DNA of 64,000 nucleotides from Sophora flavescens (GCA_030762895.1 CM061068.1:153160811-153224810), one strand, 5' to 3'. Numbered from the stretch's first letter, positions 1 to 12,334 are shown. A program made the numbers and translations. Notes: generated from the letters alone by a model not told the origin.

Positions 1-762
1 TAGGAATCATGTGAGCAAGATAGAAAAATTTGCTATCTACCACCTGATTCTTCAGATCAAAGTAGACATTATTGAGTTAATTTTTAGACATATGGAGAAA
101 GTTGTCAAGGGAAAGGATAAGGACTACCCTTTTGGCATGATCGTGACAAGAATATTTAGGAAAAATAAGTTGAAGGACTTGAGGAAAGTCTGTTTTGCTG
201 ATATCTGCACAAAGATCACTACAAAGAATTTGTCTTTGATGAAGATCAATCTGACCCCCACCACTGAGCCCATTGCTGAAGCCTCATCATCAGCACCTGC
301 TACACTTGCTCAAGTGGAAGAACCTATTACTATTCATTCTGTTAAGGAAGAACCTTTTGTGGAGCCTATTGAAGAAGAAAGGCCTCAACTGCTAAGGAAG
401 AGGAAAAGAGTTGTTGAGTCCTCTGCTCAAGCATCTGCTAAAGCTTCTGATTTTCAGAATGATGTTGAAAACCCTACTCAGGTTGTTGAACCTGTTGCTA
501 AACCTGCTGGTCAAGCTGCTGCATCTGCCTATGTCCCTAATGCACCTAATGTTACTAAGGTGTTCAAAAGGAAGAGAGTTGTGCAAGCTGAGGGGGAGTC
601 TGAACTAGAAGGGACTGTTATCCCTAAGAAAAAGAGGACCACTATAACCAAGAGGAAGTTGGTTCTACTTCCAACTCCATCATCTTCACCCTCACCAACA
701 AGACAGCCAACAACCACAACAACTCCTACTCCTCAACCTTTATCTACATTACCTACTCTCTC
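1..762 (+). pseudogene. Sirevirus env-like ORF of H, part 1
   Basis: The reading frame is open from position 11 to the TRG1 insertion at 763. The first 80 residues resemble the conserved N-terminal domain of the 'putative plant transposon protein' family found downstream of pol in sireviruses (note YPFGM and the KNLSLM motif). A low-complexity region rich in Pro, Lys, Ser and Thr follows, with basic clusters such as RKRKRV. The same order (conserved domain, basic and Pro-rich middle, C-terminal coiled coil) recurs in the env-like ORFs of B and E. The true start is off the left edge, so the Met at 11 is only the first in the window. No signal peptide or membrane segment is visible. The role of these proteins is unproven; 'env-like' reflects position. 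The gene is broken by TRG1. Confidence 0.7.
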
Positions 763-1485
763 TGTAACAGCCTGATTTTAATTACGCTATTTAACCGAGT
801 TAAAATATAATTATTTATATTTTAATCTGAGTGCTATAAAATGAATTTAAATAAAATAAAATCATATTTATAGTCTCTCTTATGGTAGAATGTTATGGTG
901 AAAATTTGGGTTAAAAATTCAGACGGAACCCGGTATACATTTTCACTGACAGTAAGATTTTACTGAGCAGAAACCCTAATTTCGACCCGTGAACAAAACC
1001 ATTAGGTTTTATATTTTGTCTCAGACAATTTTCCAACTTTCAAAAAAATTCGTTCGGAGATGAAATTAATATTATTTTATTCGAGCGTAATCATTAAGAA
1101 AACACGTAAAACCTAAGTCGGGGGATAAGTCGGGAAAACGACGGAGTCGAGTATGTAGCCGAGGTATTAGGAGAAGTTAATGTAGCAGAGAGGACAAGGA
1201 GTCCGGCCTTAGATTTTAGTGATCGGGAATTTTCAAGTGAAATTACCAAAATACCCCTAAGCTTAACCTAACCGACGTTGAGTTAAATTTTAACCATGGT
1301 TAATTCTTGTGGACAAGAAGCAGCCACACCTCTCAATTAATGTGAGCCACATGTTTATTATCCATAGTTAGCAAAGTAACCCTAGTTATGTTAATTATTA
1401 ACCATAGTTAACTATTATATTATTTAATATTCACAAAACCCATTAATTAAATTGCTAAGAACCAAACAAGGCCTAAAATTTCTCC

Positions 1486-1527
1486 TATAAAACCCCCCAA
1501 ACCGGGCCCCCCCCCCCCCCCCCCCCC
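1486..1527 (+). promoter_or_regulatory. TATA box followed by a 21-nt poly-C tract (TRG1 first LTR)
   Basis: TATAAAA at 1486-1492 is followed by an uninterrupted run of 21 C at 1507-1527, starting 21 bp from the TATA start, then a CT-rich stretch. Equivalent pairs occur at 10956/10981 (7 C), 18559/18582 (17 C) and 23444/23468 (17 C). The TATA-to-start distance usual for plants would put initiation at or just inside the C tract. The promoter role is inferred. Confidence 0.65.
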
Positions 1528-2870
1528 TCACTCACTTCTTCATCTCTTCCATTTCTTCTTCATTTTCTTCAAAAACTCCATTGTTGATCCAAGAGCTCCA
1601 TTGAAGAACTTGCCAAGATCATCATCATTTCTTCATTTCCTTCACACACTTGAGGTAACATGATCATCTCCTCTCTTCTTGAATTCATTTTCTTCCTATT
1701 TCATGAGTTTTCAATTTCAAGATCTAGAACGCTAAATAATTCTAGAAAATTATAGAAAAATCATAAAAATGCGAAACCAATTTCTATGATCTAGTTATGA
1801 TCTCTACTATCATCATCTAAGAGTATGTAATCAAAATCATTTTCCTTCCTTGTTTTCTTGCTGAGGCCGAAACTAGGTATTTTTGGATAAAGGAAGTTTC
1901 GTTCAATTTTTAATTAAGTCATGATTTATATCAACTATCTAAAGTATGTAGGTTCTAAATCCAAAAACTTGAATCAAAAGAAGTTTTCTAACCTATTTTT
2001 ATATTTGAGGTCGAAACCCTACCCTAAGTGGTTGGATGATTTTTATTCCATATTTTCAACTTATAGCAATTTATCCTAGCTATCTAAGACCTAAGTAGTT
2101 AGTACCCAAAAGATTAGAATGAGAAAATGATCCTAGCCCTAATTTGAATTGAATGACCGAATCTAGCATAAAGTGGGTATAGTTGGGTTTGTTTGATTAA
2201 TTCTAGTTATGTTGTTTGGTTCAAGGAGAAACTGTTAAGCTGTGGTATGATAACCAGGATCATCGAAGTCGGAATTCCGGTGATAACTCACGTGGGGGAA
2301 AGAATCATTCTACCGTCGGAATCGATAAGTAGTATATTCTATAATAATTGTGTAGGGTGACCTAAACCCTACTAGTGGTCGAGTAATCGACAAGACCAAA
2401 CTCACACTGGAAACCTTTTCTGTGAAACCAATGGTGATTCAGGGATTGTAGGTTTATCGACATTAGGTTGATTTTAAGTATTTGATGATGTCTGACTTTA
2501 TGTTTATTTAATTGATTGTGATATGCTGGTTGAGGTATTCCGCTGTATGTGACGTATTATTTTTGATGTTTCAATATTTCGTTGATTAATGTATTATGCA
2601 TGATCTGTCTGGTTTAATATTGTTCTTAGTGGACTTTAAGCAAAGATATATGTTTTTCGGGAGATATTGTTTGGGTGAGAGAATGAATTGAATGTGTCTT
2701 AGAGGTGCCTAGCTTAATTAAATTATTTAATGGATTAGGTGTGACCTAGAATGCGAGTTGAGGCTATGAAGGGAGCTTGAGGCACTAGGTTGTTGTTGAT
2801 GCGAGATAGTGAGATTCATATAGAGGCTTTGATGCATATACTTTTTTAGTCCATGACGTGTTGATCTGAT

Positions 2871-3056
2871 TTATCCTTTCAAAAGATAGAAGAGCACTAA
2901 ATGGAACCCTATCTTATTAAAAGATAGAAGAGCACTACAATGAATCCTATCTTATCAAAAGATAGAAGAGCACTATACCGGATCCTATCTTATCGAAAGA
3001 TAGAAGTGTACTATGCCGAGTCTTATCCTCTCAAAAGATAGAAGTGTACTATGATG
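2871..3056 (+). repeat. About 35-bp hairpin repeat array, 5 units (TRG1 first LTR)
   Basis: Five tandem units, each containing TATCTTATCAAAAGATAGAA or a close variant, separated by about 18 bp ending in AGCACTA or GTACTA. Each core is a short inverted repeat (TATCTT...AAGATA). The array lies downstream of the TATA box, so it would be transcribed. Similar arrays occur in the other three TRG LTRs with 5-6 units. Confidence 0.85.
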
Positions 3057-3735
3057 AGTTCTTTGCATCAGATTGCCATGGACTACTGACGAATTTGAAA
3101 GGAATAGAGACAGTTATGATAGTATAAGGGTTTAGACTACATGAGTTGAGGATAGAGGACAATATCATAATTTGAGGATGATTTGTTAGTTATGTGTGTT
3201 GCATGTCTCTGACATTTATTGTATGATATACAATGACTCTTTTCCGCTTTTTGATGATAGAACTGCTTCTTATCCCCTATATCTTTATGTGTGTTGTATT
3301 TTATCTTTCTATGGAATCATTTGAGAAGACCCTGTTGATGAGCTGATTGAGGAGGAGTTGGATGGAACTCCGTATGAACCAGAGGTCGGAGGACGAGCTG
3401 TGATCCATGGTGTTTAGGGTCTAGATAATATGGCCAGTGTGTCTAGTGGAAGTATTTTTACATGTTTCCACTAGTGTAACTTTTGTTTATGTATATGCCT
3501 GTGAGGGATCCTACTGAGAGGATTACCCTCAACAGTGTTTTGTAATATGTTTATAAGACTTATGCATGTATGTATAAACATAAACATGGTGTGTTGTTTT
3601 AATTAACTAAAGTTGTATTCCATTTAACTTAAGTTTTTAATTTTTACATGTTTTCACGTTAAGCGTGCGATTAAGAAATTAATGAATAAGGATTTAATCT
3701 AACAACACAACGGGGCACAACGAGGTGTCTCATTT

Positions 3736-3747
3736 TGGTATCAGAGC
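3736..3747 (+). other. Primer-binding site, initiator-Met type (TRG1)
   Basis: TGGTATCAGAGC lies three bases after the LTR end. It is the usual sequence complementary to the 3' end of plant initiator tRNA-Met used to prime minus-strand synthesis. Confidence 0.9.
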
Positions 3748-3965
3748 AGTTCGATTCTAATCGGACTGTGAGGTCTAGGTTGTTGTTATTGGTCGTGTCT
3801 AGTTGAATCCACATCGGATTTTGACTATGCTTAGAAGTTGGGTAGTATGTTCAAACTGGATGCGATAACTAACATTAGTATGGTATAAACGAAAATTCAG
3901 AACCTTAGAACCATTCTTTCTTGTCCTTTGGTTGAAAACAGGGTATTCATAGAAAATGAGCAGCG

Positions 3966-4184
3966 ATAATCGATTATAGGAACAACATAATCGATTATCT
4001 ACTTTCTGTTTTCTCAGTTTGTTGTTTCAGAAGCCCAATAATCGATTATTACCATGCAATAATCGATTATATTGGCTCAATAATAGATTATTCTGATGAG
4101 ATAATCGATTATTTGTTGTCTGATTATCATTTTTGATGTTACATAAACCCAATAATTGATTATGACCATGAAATAATCGATTAT
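3966..4184 (+). repeat. ATAATCGATTAT palindrome array, 8 units (TRG1 leader)
   Basis: Eight copies of the 12-bp perfect palindrome ATAATCGATTAT, or single-mismatch forms, start at 3966, 3987, 4038, 4059, 4080, 4101, 4152 and 4173. Starts are 21 bp apart within pairs, and the units at 4038, 4059, 4080 and 4101 keep a strict 21-bp period. The array fills the leader between primer-binding site and gag. The second internal region has the same array (13456-13673); TRG2 has none. Confidence 0.9.
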
Positions 4185-4379
4185 ATTGCTTCAAAATTCA
4201 ACTTTTAGTTGTTTTAATCATCTCTAATCAATTCTAAACCTCTAAGTAATTCTTAGAACTTCAACTTAATTGTAGAAGAAGGTTTCTCATTTGATGGTAT
4301 GGCATATAGTATTTATATACTTGATTATGTGATATTATATGTCATACTGATGAGAGCGGATGATTTCTATTCTAGAGTC

Positions 4380-5647
4380 ATGGCTCGTGGAAGAGGACGT
4401 CCAACCAAAAGTGGTGACAGAACTCCGGAAAGAATCATAGGAGCTATCAACAATGACACCAATGGAGGAGAGTCATATGCAACTCTCAATACCATGGAAA
4501 CAATAGCTGCGGCTATGCTATTACAAACCCAGCAGAATGCTGAGATGTTGCAGATGAATAGAGAGAAGCTGGAACTCAAGAATCAGAGGAGGGCTGCAGC
4601 AGCTGAAGATGCCGGATTGGCTACTTTTATGAAAGGGAAACCACCTCAATTCCGAGGAGAGTATGACCCAGAGAAGGATGAATGGTGGGTACAGGAAATA
4701 GAGAAGATATTTGCTACTGTACGCTGCAGGGAAGATAGGAAATTGACTTATGCCGCCTTCATGCTAACTGAAGGAGCAAAGTTCTGGTGGAAAGGCAAGA
4801 AAAGACTATTGGAAGCCGAAGGCAGAACGATTAACTAGAAGTCATTCACCGGCTGCTTCTTTGAAAATTATTTTTCGCATCTAGTTCGACGCGAGAAGGA
4901 AAAGGAATTCACAAACCTCAAACAAGGCAACAAGTCTGTAGGTGATTATGCATCACGTTTTGAGGCGCTGATTAAGTTTTCAGAGTACTATCTGAGGTTC
5001 CCAAATGAGGATTGGCAATGTAGACGATTTGAGGAAGGACTCAGAAATGAGCTGCAGAGGGCCGTAGTGTCTCTCGACATTCAGTTTTTCCGAAACTAGT
5101 TGAGAGATGTAGCGCTATTGAAAGTATAGATCTGAGGATGGCTGCTGAACAGAAGCAACAAAGGATTGGATGTCCTATTCGATCAGATGCTCAGAGGATA
5201 GTAGATAATGGTTCTTAGTGGAGACAAGAACCATATAACAGATCAGTGCAGACAGTTGCACCAGCACCAATTCCAATAGCTCTGGTGGGTGGAACAGGCC
5301 AGCAGCAGCAGAGAGGTTTAGGTTGTTACTTATGTGGAGGACCGCATTATCTGGGAGATTGCATGGAGAGACCTGGTTGTCTCCATTACGGTAAACCAGG
5401 TCATTTTGCTCGTGAGTGTGGACAGAGAAATAGGTAACAGACTGTAGCTGCTGGTAGAGGAGTTGGAAGTTATGGAGGTGAAACTGGAAGGATAGATCCA
5501 GGAACAGGTCAGCAGATGGCTAGACCCCCAACCACTGGGAGAGTGTTTACTATGAGGGGAATTGAATCCTCACATCCCGCAGATCTCATAGAAGGTATGT
5601 GTAATATTGTTATAATCCGGAATACGAAATACGTTCCAAGGAAATAA
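4380..5647 (+). pseudogene. gag: TRG1 gag (chromovirus/Tekay-like), broken
   Basis: Gag would form the particle that packages the element RNA. The start at 4380 (MARGRGRPT) was chosen because this N-terminus is shared with TRG2, while sequence upstream differs. Residues about 85-210 fit the retrotransposon gag core (PPQFRGEYDP, WWVQEIEKIF, then LKQGNKSVGDYASRFE). A zinc-knuckle pair follows at about 5317-5421: CYLCGGPHYLGDC, then CLHYGKPGHFAREC, in which the second Cys is Tyr; TRG2 keeps Cys there. The frame is broken by a stop near 4838, a shift near 5090 and further stops. It ends with LIEGMCNIV, the segment that normally leads into the protease, but no Asp-Ser-Gly site follows. Confidence 0.85.
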
Positions 5648-6030
5648 GAATTGTGATTAGATACTTTGAGTAAGAAGTTAAGGTAGTTTTGATCTTGGTG
5701 TTAAATGTAGGAAGTAGATGTTGAAATAAGGATTTCTGGTGAACTAGTATTAAGAAGAGAAAAGGATTAAGTTTTGATTATGTCCTTCAAGGATGATAAA
5801 TTAAGTTGAAAAGTTAAGAACAATGAACATGATGTAGTGATGGATAGTCTCGAGGATAATAGGACAATATAAGGATGAATTCTGTTACGAAGTTACCGCT
5901 GTCACTTAAGGGAAGACAGCGATGAGAAATACGATGTAGGATCTTTATATTAAGATACGATTGCAAGATTCTACCTAGTTTTGAGTCAAGAAATTCCGAG
6001 GACGGAATTTTTTTCTAAGAAGGGTAGTAA
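5648..6030 (+). other. TRG1 3' untranslated remnant and polypurine region
   Basis: No open coding frame. The last 45 bases (AATTCCGAGGACGGAATTTT, then an A/G-rich stretch up to the LTR) resemble the junction at the end of pol and polypurine tract of related gypsy elements. This suggests that everything from protease to the end of integrase was deleted. The same remnant is present in TRG2 (22323-22708). Confidence 0.6.
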
Positions 6031-6163
6031 TGTAACAGCCTGATTTTAATTACGTTGTTTAACTGGATAAAAATATAATTATTTATATTTTAATCTGAGA
6101 TCTATAAAATGATTTTAAATAAAATAAAATCATATTCATAGTCTCTCTTATGGTAGAAGGTTA

Positions 6164-6991
6164 TGTTAGATGAATCTGGGCAAGTATACCCAGTCGTGCA
6201 AGTAAAACGGTGGTAAGACCGTTCTATCGTTCCCACGAGGACTGCAACAAGTACTAGCACGTACCTATTCAATTACTATTTAAGCGATTCTTGGATTGAC
6301 GAGAGTTCTATGCTAACAAGAGTTAAAATTAACAAAATAAGAACAACAACTCTTTTTATGATTTTCTCAAATACTCGGAAAGCAATAAAAGAAGGTTTTC
6401 AAATATGATAAGAGTAGCTGGGGTTAGGTTCACTAAACTTCATTCTCATGCAATTAAACACTCACAAACAGTTTCTACTTCAGTTATGACAATCAATCCA
6501 CTACTTTACTCAAGCCCCGATTCCTCGGATGACAAGAGCCTAAATCCCCTAATAGACCCTAATTCCTTAGGAGGCCTAGATTAGTGAATTTGCATTAGGA
6601 TTAGGGATTACGCGATTACTAGTAAACCTAACTCCATTCCTAGATGAAAGGGTTACTAGGTGATTAAATTAAATTCCGGTTTTAACACGAATTTTCCAAT
6701 TGCATATTAAAACACAAATCGAGTCATGGGGGTGCTAGCCACAACAAGCATTAAGCACATATATTCAATCACTCAATAACAAAGTAGAAATTGTATTGCA
6801 AGATTAAATCAATTACAATGAGAATTCAGACATAGTTACCCTAACCCCAACAATGGAGGTTTAGCTACTCATGCTAATATCCACAACCAAAGAAACATAG
6901 AAGAAGGAAAGAAGGGATTCCATGGGAGTAATCCTCCAGACTGCCTCTGGTTCCAAGAAAATCACGCCCCCTCAGTCTCTCTTGTCTTTCT
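6164..6991 (-). repeat. Element A 3' LTR, truncated (inner part only)
   Basis: Matches the first 830 bp of the right LTR (from TGTTAGATGA), then switches to gag sequence at a 13-nt segment, CTCTTGTCTTTCT (6979-6991), which is shared by the LTR and by the gag region of sister element C. Confidence 0.88.
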
Positions 6992-8557
6992 GTTTTTTCT
7001 CTAACCTTTTCTTCTTCCTCAACTATAACATCTTGACCTTTTTCTTCTATTTTCTCAGCACTCAATTCTGTTTTCCCATCAACATTTTGATTCTTCACCA
7101 AAGGTTCACCGCCCACATTCTCAATACTTTTTCCACTCCTCAACACAATAGCATTACAATGCTCCTTCGGATTAGGTTGAGTGTTACCAGAAAAACTGCT
7201 GCTAGTTTGCTCGGCTAGGTGCTTTGCAATTTGGCCAACTTGAACCTCCAAATTCTTTAACGAAGCATCGGTATTTTTCTGGTTCGTCATGGACAACTGC
7301 ATAAACTGATTGAGTGTGTTCTCCAGATTAGAAACCCGATCTTGAAGCGGTTGTGTAGGAGGAGGCTTGCTTGTTTGCCCGGCATCTTGATTCCAACCAA
7401 AATTTGGTTGATTCCTCCACCCTTGGTTGTTGCCTTGTCGCCCATAGTTCCCCATATAATTTGCTTCTTCATGGGAACTAGGTGGTGCCTCACATCTTCC
7501 ATTCTCATGATCACCTCCACAAAAATCACATCTCAGCACTTCTTTGGTGTGGCATGGTCGTCCCTTGAACATTTTGGAGTTGTTGTGGGAGTTGAGATAA
7601 TTGTTTAGTAAGAGACTCCAATTGTTGTGTCATGATCTTGTTCTGAGCCAACAATGCAGTTTATGAATCTAGCTCCAACACTCCCCTTCTTTGTGTGGGA
7701 CTCCGATCATGATGCATCAAGTAATCATTAGAGGCCATTGCTTCTATCAACGTCAGGGCTTCCTCTACTGTCTTTGTATTCATTGAACCTCCAGCTGAAG
7801 CATCCAACATGTACCTGGTTGATGGCCTCAATCCATTACAGAATGTTTGCATCTGAGTAAGATCATCAAAACCATGATTTGGGCATCTTCTGAGCAATTC
7901 CTTGAACCTTTCCCAGGCGTCATGCAATGTCTCACCTTCTTGTTGAGAAAAACTCATGATGTCACCCTTTGCCTTTAAAAATCTTGATGTGGGGAAGAAC
8001 CTTGCCAGAAACGTTTCTTCTAAGTTGTCCCATGTAGTGAAACTCCCCCTTGGTTGTGGACTGGAGCCAAGACTTGGCTCTATCTCTTAAAGAAAAAGGG
8101 AACAATCTCGGTCGAATTGCATCATCGAAGCACCATTTATCTTCACTGTATCACACAATTCCAGGAAAGTGGAAATATGACTGTTAGGATCTTCCTTCTC
8201 CAACCCAGCAAACTGATTTTGTGAAACCATGTTGATGAGATTTGGCTTGAGTTCAAAATTGTTGGAGTTCACCGGAGGTCTCACTATACTAGTGACATGC
8301 CTGTTGAAATTTGTATTGGAATAGTCACCAAGTGTCCTCTGTGGTGGTGGTGGAGTATCTTCACCATTCCCTGCCATCTTGAGTTCTTCTTGAGTAACCT
8401 GAGAGGTGGAAGTCTCTTGTTCTTCTCCTTGTTGTCTTAATAAGTTATGCTGTCTTGCTTGCTTCCTATTCTTCCTAGCTGTTCTTTCAATTTCTGGATC
8501 GTATAGTAGTTGGTCAGCTGGAACAGTACCTCGCATACACAACAGTCTAGCAAACAA
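6992..8557 (-). pseudogene. gag: Element A gag (Athila type), broken
   Basis: Gag reads leftward in three frames. N-terminal part (8557-8087): the likely start is MRGTVPADQL, with a basic stretch then the capsid core entry (QNQFAGLEKEDPNSHISTF). Middle (7957-7661): QQEGETLHDAWERFKELLRR, the conserved capsid segment. C-terminal part (7572-6992): a zinc knuckle CDFCGGDHENGRC, a Gly/Asn/Gln-rich linker, and ending near NPKEHCNAIVLRSGK, the Athila segment that leads to the protease. The last 30 or so residues of that frame are antisense LTR and not gag. Frameshifts near 8090 and 7660 make it non-functional. Element C keeps a longer version including the protease. Confidence 0.82.
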
Positions 8558-8707
8558 GATTGTTAGTAGTAAAGGTTAGCACACAACAGCAAACACACTA
8601 AAAAAAATGACAGCACACAGTTTATAACAGAAAATAAAAATTCTAAAACAGAAAAATTTTGTGCTCAAATTAGTAACCAAAATGGATATGCTAATATTGA
8701 AATACAG

Positions 8708-8725
8708 TCCCCGGCAACGGCGCCA
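8708..8725 (-). other. Primer-binding site, Athila type (element A)
   Basis: On the minus strand TGGCGCCGTTGCCGGGGA lies six bases from the 5' LTR. This is the primer-binding site typical of Athila/Calypso elements, reported as complementary to a tRNA-Asp. The same 18 bases occur in C and D. Confidence 0.85.
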
Positions 8726-8731
8726 AAAACT

Positions 8732-10346
8732 TGTTAGATGAATCTGGGCAAGTATACCCAGTTGTGCAAGTAATACGGTGGTAAGACCGTTCTATCGTTC
8801 CCACGAGGACTGCAACAAGTACTAGCACGTACCTATTCAATTACTATTTAAGCGATTCTTGGATTGACGAGAGTTCTATGCTAACAAAAGTTAAAATTAA
8901 CAAAATAATAACAACAACTCTTTTTATGATTTTCTCAAATACTCGGAAAGCAATAAATGAAGGTTTTCAAATATGATAAGAGTAGCTGGGGTTAGGTTCA
9001 CTAAACTTCATTCTCATGCAATTAAACACTCACAAACAGTTTCTACTTCAGTTATGACAATCAATCCACTACTTTACTCAAGCCCCGATTCCTCGGATGA
9101 CAAGAGCCTAAATCTCCTAATAGACCCTAATTCCTTAGGAGGCCTAGATTAGTGAATTTGCATTAAGCGTAGGGATTACACAATTGCTAATAAACCTAGT
9201 TCCATTCCTAGATAAAAGGCTTACTAGGTGATTGAATTCAATTCCGGTTTTAACACGAATTTTCCAATTGCATATTAAAACACAAATCGAGTCATGGGGG
9301 TGCTAGCCACAACAAGCATTAAGCACAGATATTCAATCACTCAATAACAAAGTAGAAATTGTATTGCAAGATTAAATCAATTACAATGAGAATTCAGACA
9401 TAGTTACCTAACCCCAACAATGGAGGTTTAGCTACTCATGCTAATATCCACAACCAAAGAAACATAGAAGAAGGAAAGAAGGGATTCCATGGGAGTAATC
9501 CTCCAGACTGCCTCTGGTTCCAAGAAAATCACGCCCCATCAGTCTCTCTTGTCTTTCTGTTTTTTTTTCTTTCTTTCATTCAGAGAGAGTAATATATCCT
9601 TAATGGTGCTGCCTTATGGCCTCCTCTTCATAACTGACACTGCTCCTTCATTTAATGCCCCATCCTTGTCTGTTACTTTTCTGAGAGAAAATATATCCCC
9701 TTTTCACGCAGCAAAACCTCCCTTTATTCTTATTCATTTATGTTACTGCTCATGTACGTTACACTTTCTCCTTTTTCTATGCACTGCTGCCTGCTTCTTA
9801 TTCCAAAACTTCCATGTTCTGTTTCAATCTTTCCTCCCTCTCATTCAAGACTCCTTAACATCAGCATATGCCCTCATAATTGCTATTCATTTTTCCATTT
9901 AATTCAAAGAACTCTCTCTAGAGCTCCAGACGTCAGCCCCCATCTTTTTCTTTCCAAATCCAATCTAATTTGGATTAGTCCAGTTTGCCCAAAACCAATT
10001 TCACGTGGGCTTCATTTCTTTTGGCAAAATTCAAGTCCATTTGTTCCATGCTTTTTTCATCTTTTCTTACTTCTTGTAACAAGCCAAAAGCAATTTATTT
10101 TTTCTATAGACTCTTGACATCTTGTTATTTTCTCCCCTCAATTTTAAGACATGCTCCTCCTTCATGCAAACTCCAATTTAACTGGATTTGAGCATTTTAA
10201 TCATTAATTCCTGCAAAACAACACCACAACACTGCCTTATCCGTTCCAAGATAAAAAACTAATAAAATCAAATAAAGAATGCCTAATCTATATGAAAAAA
10301 TGCATGCAAAAGTGTACAGAAAACATGATGTAAAATCACACTATCA
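8732..10346 (-). repeat. Element A 5' LTR (1615 bp)
   Basis: Complete LTR, on the + strand from TGTTAGATGA to CACACTATCA. The part next to the primer-binding site resembles C's LTR, while the outer half is pyrimidine-rich on the + strand and shows no TCACGGCCGTGA array. Short frames here, such as 9489-9902, are not genes. Confidence 0.88.
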
Positions 10347-12334
10347 GGTTACGATGAAAATTTGGGTTAAAAATTCAGACGGAACACGGTTTGCGTTTTC
10401 ACTGACAGTAAGATTTTACTGAGCAGAAACCCTAATTTCGACTCGTGAACGAAACCATTAGGTTTCATATTTTGTCCCGGACAATTTACCAACTTTCAAA
10501 AAAATTCGTACGGAGATGAAATTAATATTATTTTATTTGGGCGTAATCATTAAGAAAACACGTAAAACCTAAGTCGGGGGATAAGTCGGAAAAACGACGG
10601 AGTCGAGTATGGAGCTGAGGTATTAGGAAAGGTTAATGTAGTAGAGAGGGCAAGGAGTCCGACCTTAAATTTTAGTGATCGGGAATTTTCAAGTGAAATG
10701 ACCAAAATACCCCTAAGCTTAACCTAACCAACGTTGAGTTAAATTTTAACCATGGTTAAGGAACCATGGTTAATTCTTGTGGACAAGAAGCACCCACACC
10801 TCTCAATTAGTGTGAGCCACATGTTTATTAACCATAGTTAGCAAAGTAACCCTAGTTAAGTTAATTATTAACCATAGTTAACTATTATATTATTTAATAT
10901 TCACAAAACCCATTAATTAAATTGCTAAGAACCAAACAAGGCCTAAAATCGCCCCTATAAAACCCCCTAAACCGTGGCCTCCCCCCCTTCACTCACTTCT
11001 TCATCTCTTCCATTTCTTCTTCATTTTCTTCAAAAACTTCATTGTTGATCCAAGAGCTCCATTGAAGAACTTGCCAAGATCATCATCATTTCTTCATTTC
11101 CTTCACACACTTGAGGTAACATGATCATCTCCTCTCTTATTCAATTCATTTTCTTCCTATTTCATGAGTTTACCATTTCTAGATCTAGAACTTTAAATAA
11201 TTCTAGAAAATTGTAGAAAAATCATAAAAATGTGAAACCAATTTCTATGATCTAGTTATGATCTCTACTATCATAATCTAAGAGTATGTAATCAAAATCA
11301 TTTTCCTTCCCTATTTTCTTGTTGAGGCCGAAACTAGGTATTTTTGGATAAAGGAAGTTTTGTTCAATTTTTAATTAAGTCATGATTTATATCAACTATC
11401 TAAAGTATGTAGGTTCTAAATCCAAAAACTTGAATCAAAAGAAGTTTTCTAACCTATTTATATATTTGAGGCCGAAACCCTACCCTAAGTGGTTGGATGA
11501 TTTTTATTCCATATTTTCAACTTATAGAAATTTATCCTAGCTATCTAAGACCTAAGTAGTTAGTACCCAAAAGATTAGAATGAGAAAATGATCCTGGCCC
11601 TAATTTGAATTGAATGACCGAATCTAGCATAAAGTGGGTATAGTTGGGTTTTTTTGATTAATTATAGTTATGTTGTTTGGTTCAAGGTGAAACTGTTAAG
11701 TTGTGGTGTGATAACGAGGATCGTCGAAGTCGGAATTCTGGTGATAACTTAGGTGGGGGAAAGAATCATTCCACCGTCAGAATCGATAAGTAGTATATTC
11801 TATAATAATTGTGTAGGGTGACCTAAACCCTACTAGTAGTCGAGTAATCGACAAGACCAAAATCACATTGGAAAACTTTTCTGTGAAACCAATGATGATT
11901 CGGGGATTGTAGGTTTATCGACATTAGGTTGATTTTAAGTATTTGATGATGTCTGACTTTATGTTTATTTAATTGATTGTGATACGCTGGTTGAGGTATT
12001 TCACTGCATGTGACGTATTATTTTTTATGTTTGAATATTCTGTTGATTAATGTGTTATGCATGATCTGTCTGGTTTAATATTGTGCTTAGTGGACTTTTA
12101 GCAAAGATATATGTTGTTCGGGAGATACTTGTTTGGGTGAGAGAATCGATTGAATGTGTCTTAGAGGTGCCTAGCTTAATTAAATTATTTAATGGATTAG
12201 GTGTGACCTAGAATGCGAGTTGAGGCTATGATGGGAGCTTGAGGCACTAGGTTGTTATTGATGCGAGATAGTGAGATTCATATAGAGGCTTTGATGCATA
12301 TACTTTTTCAGTCCATGACGCGTTGATCTGATTA

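Larger units (their letters stand above)
763..3732 (+). repeat. TRG1 LTR, first copy (about 2.97 kb)
   Basis: Complete LTR from TGTAACAGCC to GGTGTCTCA, directly followed by TTT and the primer-binding site. It is about 3 kb, with the TATA box roughly 720 bp in, so R plus U5 would exceed 2 kb. It holds a TATA/poly-C promoter core and a 35-bp hairpin repeat array, listed separately. No protein-coding frame of note is present. It matches 6031-13222 (minus element A), 17825-20820 and 22709-25636. Confidence 0.9.
6164..10346 (-). mobile_element. Element A: Athila-like gypsy element, gag-only remnant
   Basis: Minus-strand element of 4183 bp flanked by 5-bp GGTTA duplications (6159-6163 and 10347-10351). 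The 5' LTR is 8732-10346, the primer-binding site 8708-8725, and gag runs leftward to about 6992. There it fuses directly to the middle of the 3' LTR (6164-6991). RT, RNase H, integrase and the first part of the 3' LTR are missing. Gag and inner LTR sequences resemble element C, but its outer LTR half (U3) lacks C's palindrome array. It is inserted in the second TRG1 LTR. Confidence 0.88.

Noticed and set aside
11..775. Possible host gene with a Lys/Pro-rich product
   Set aside because: The frame continues beyond the TRG1 insertion and is followed by a sirevirus polypurine tract and LTR, so it belongs to element H.
1507..1527. Poly-C tract as pure sequencing artefact
   Set aside because: Present at the same place in all four LTRs with different lengths and flanks, though exact lengths may be unreliable.
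9489..10191. Overlapping open frames on the + strand
   Set aside because: They lie antisense in the pyrimidine-rich LTR of element A; Phe/Leu/Ser-rich translation is a composition effect.
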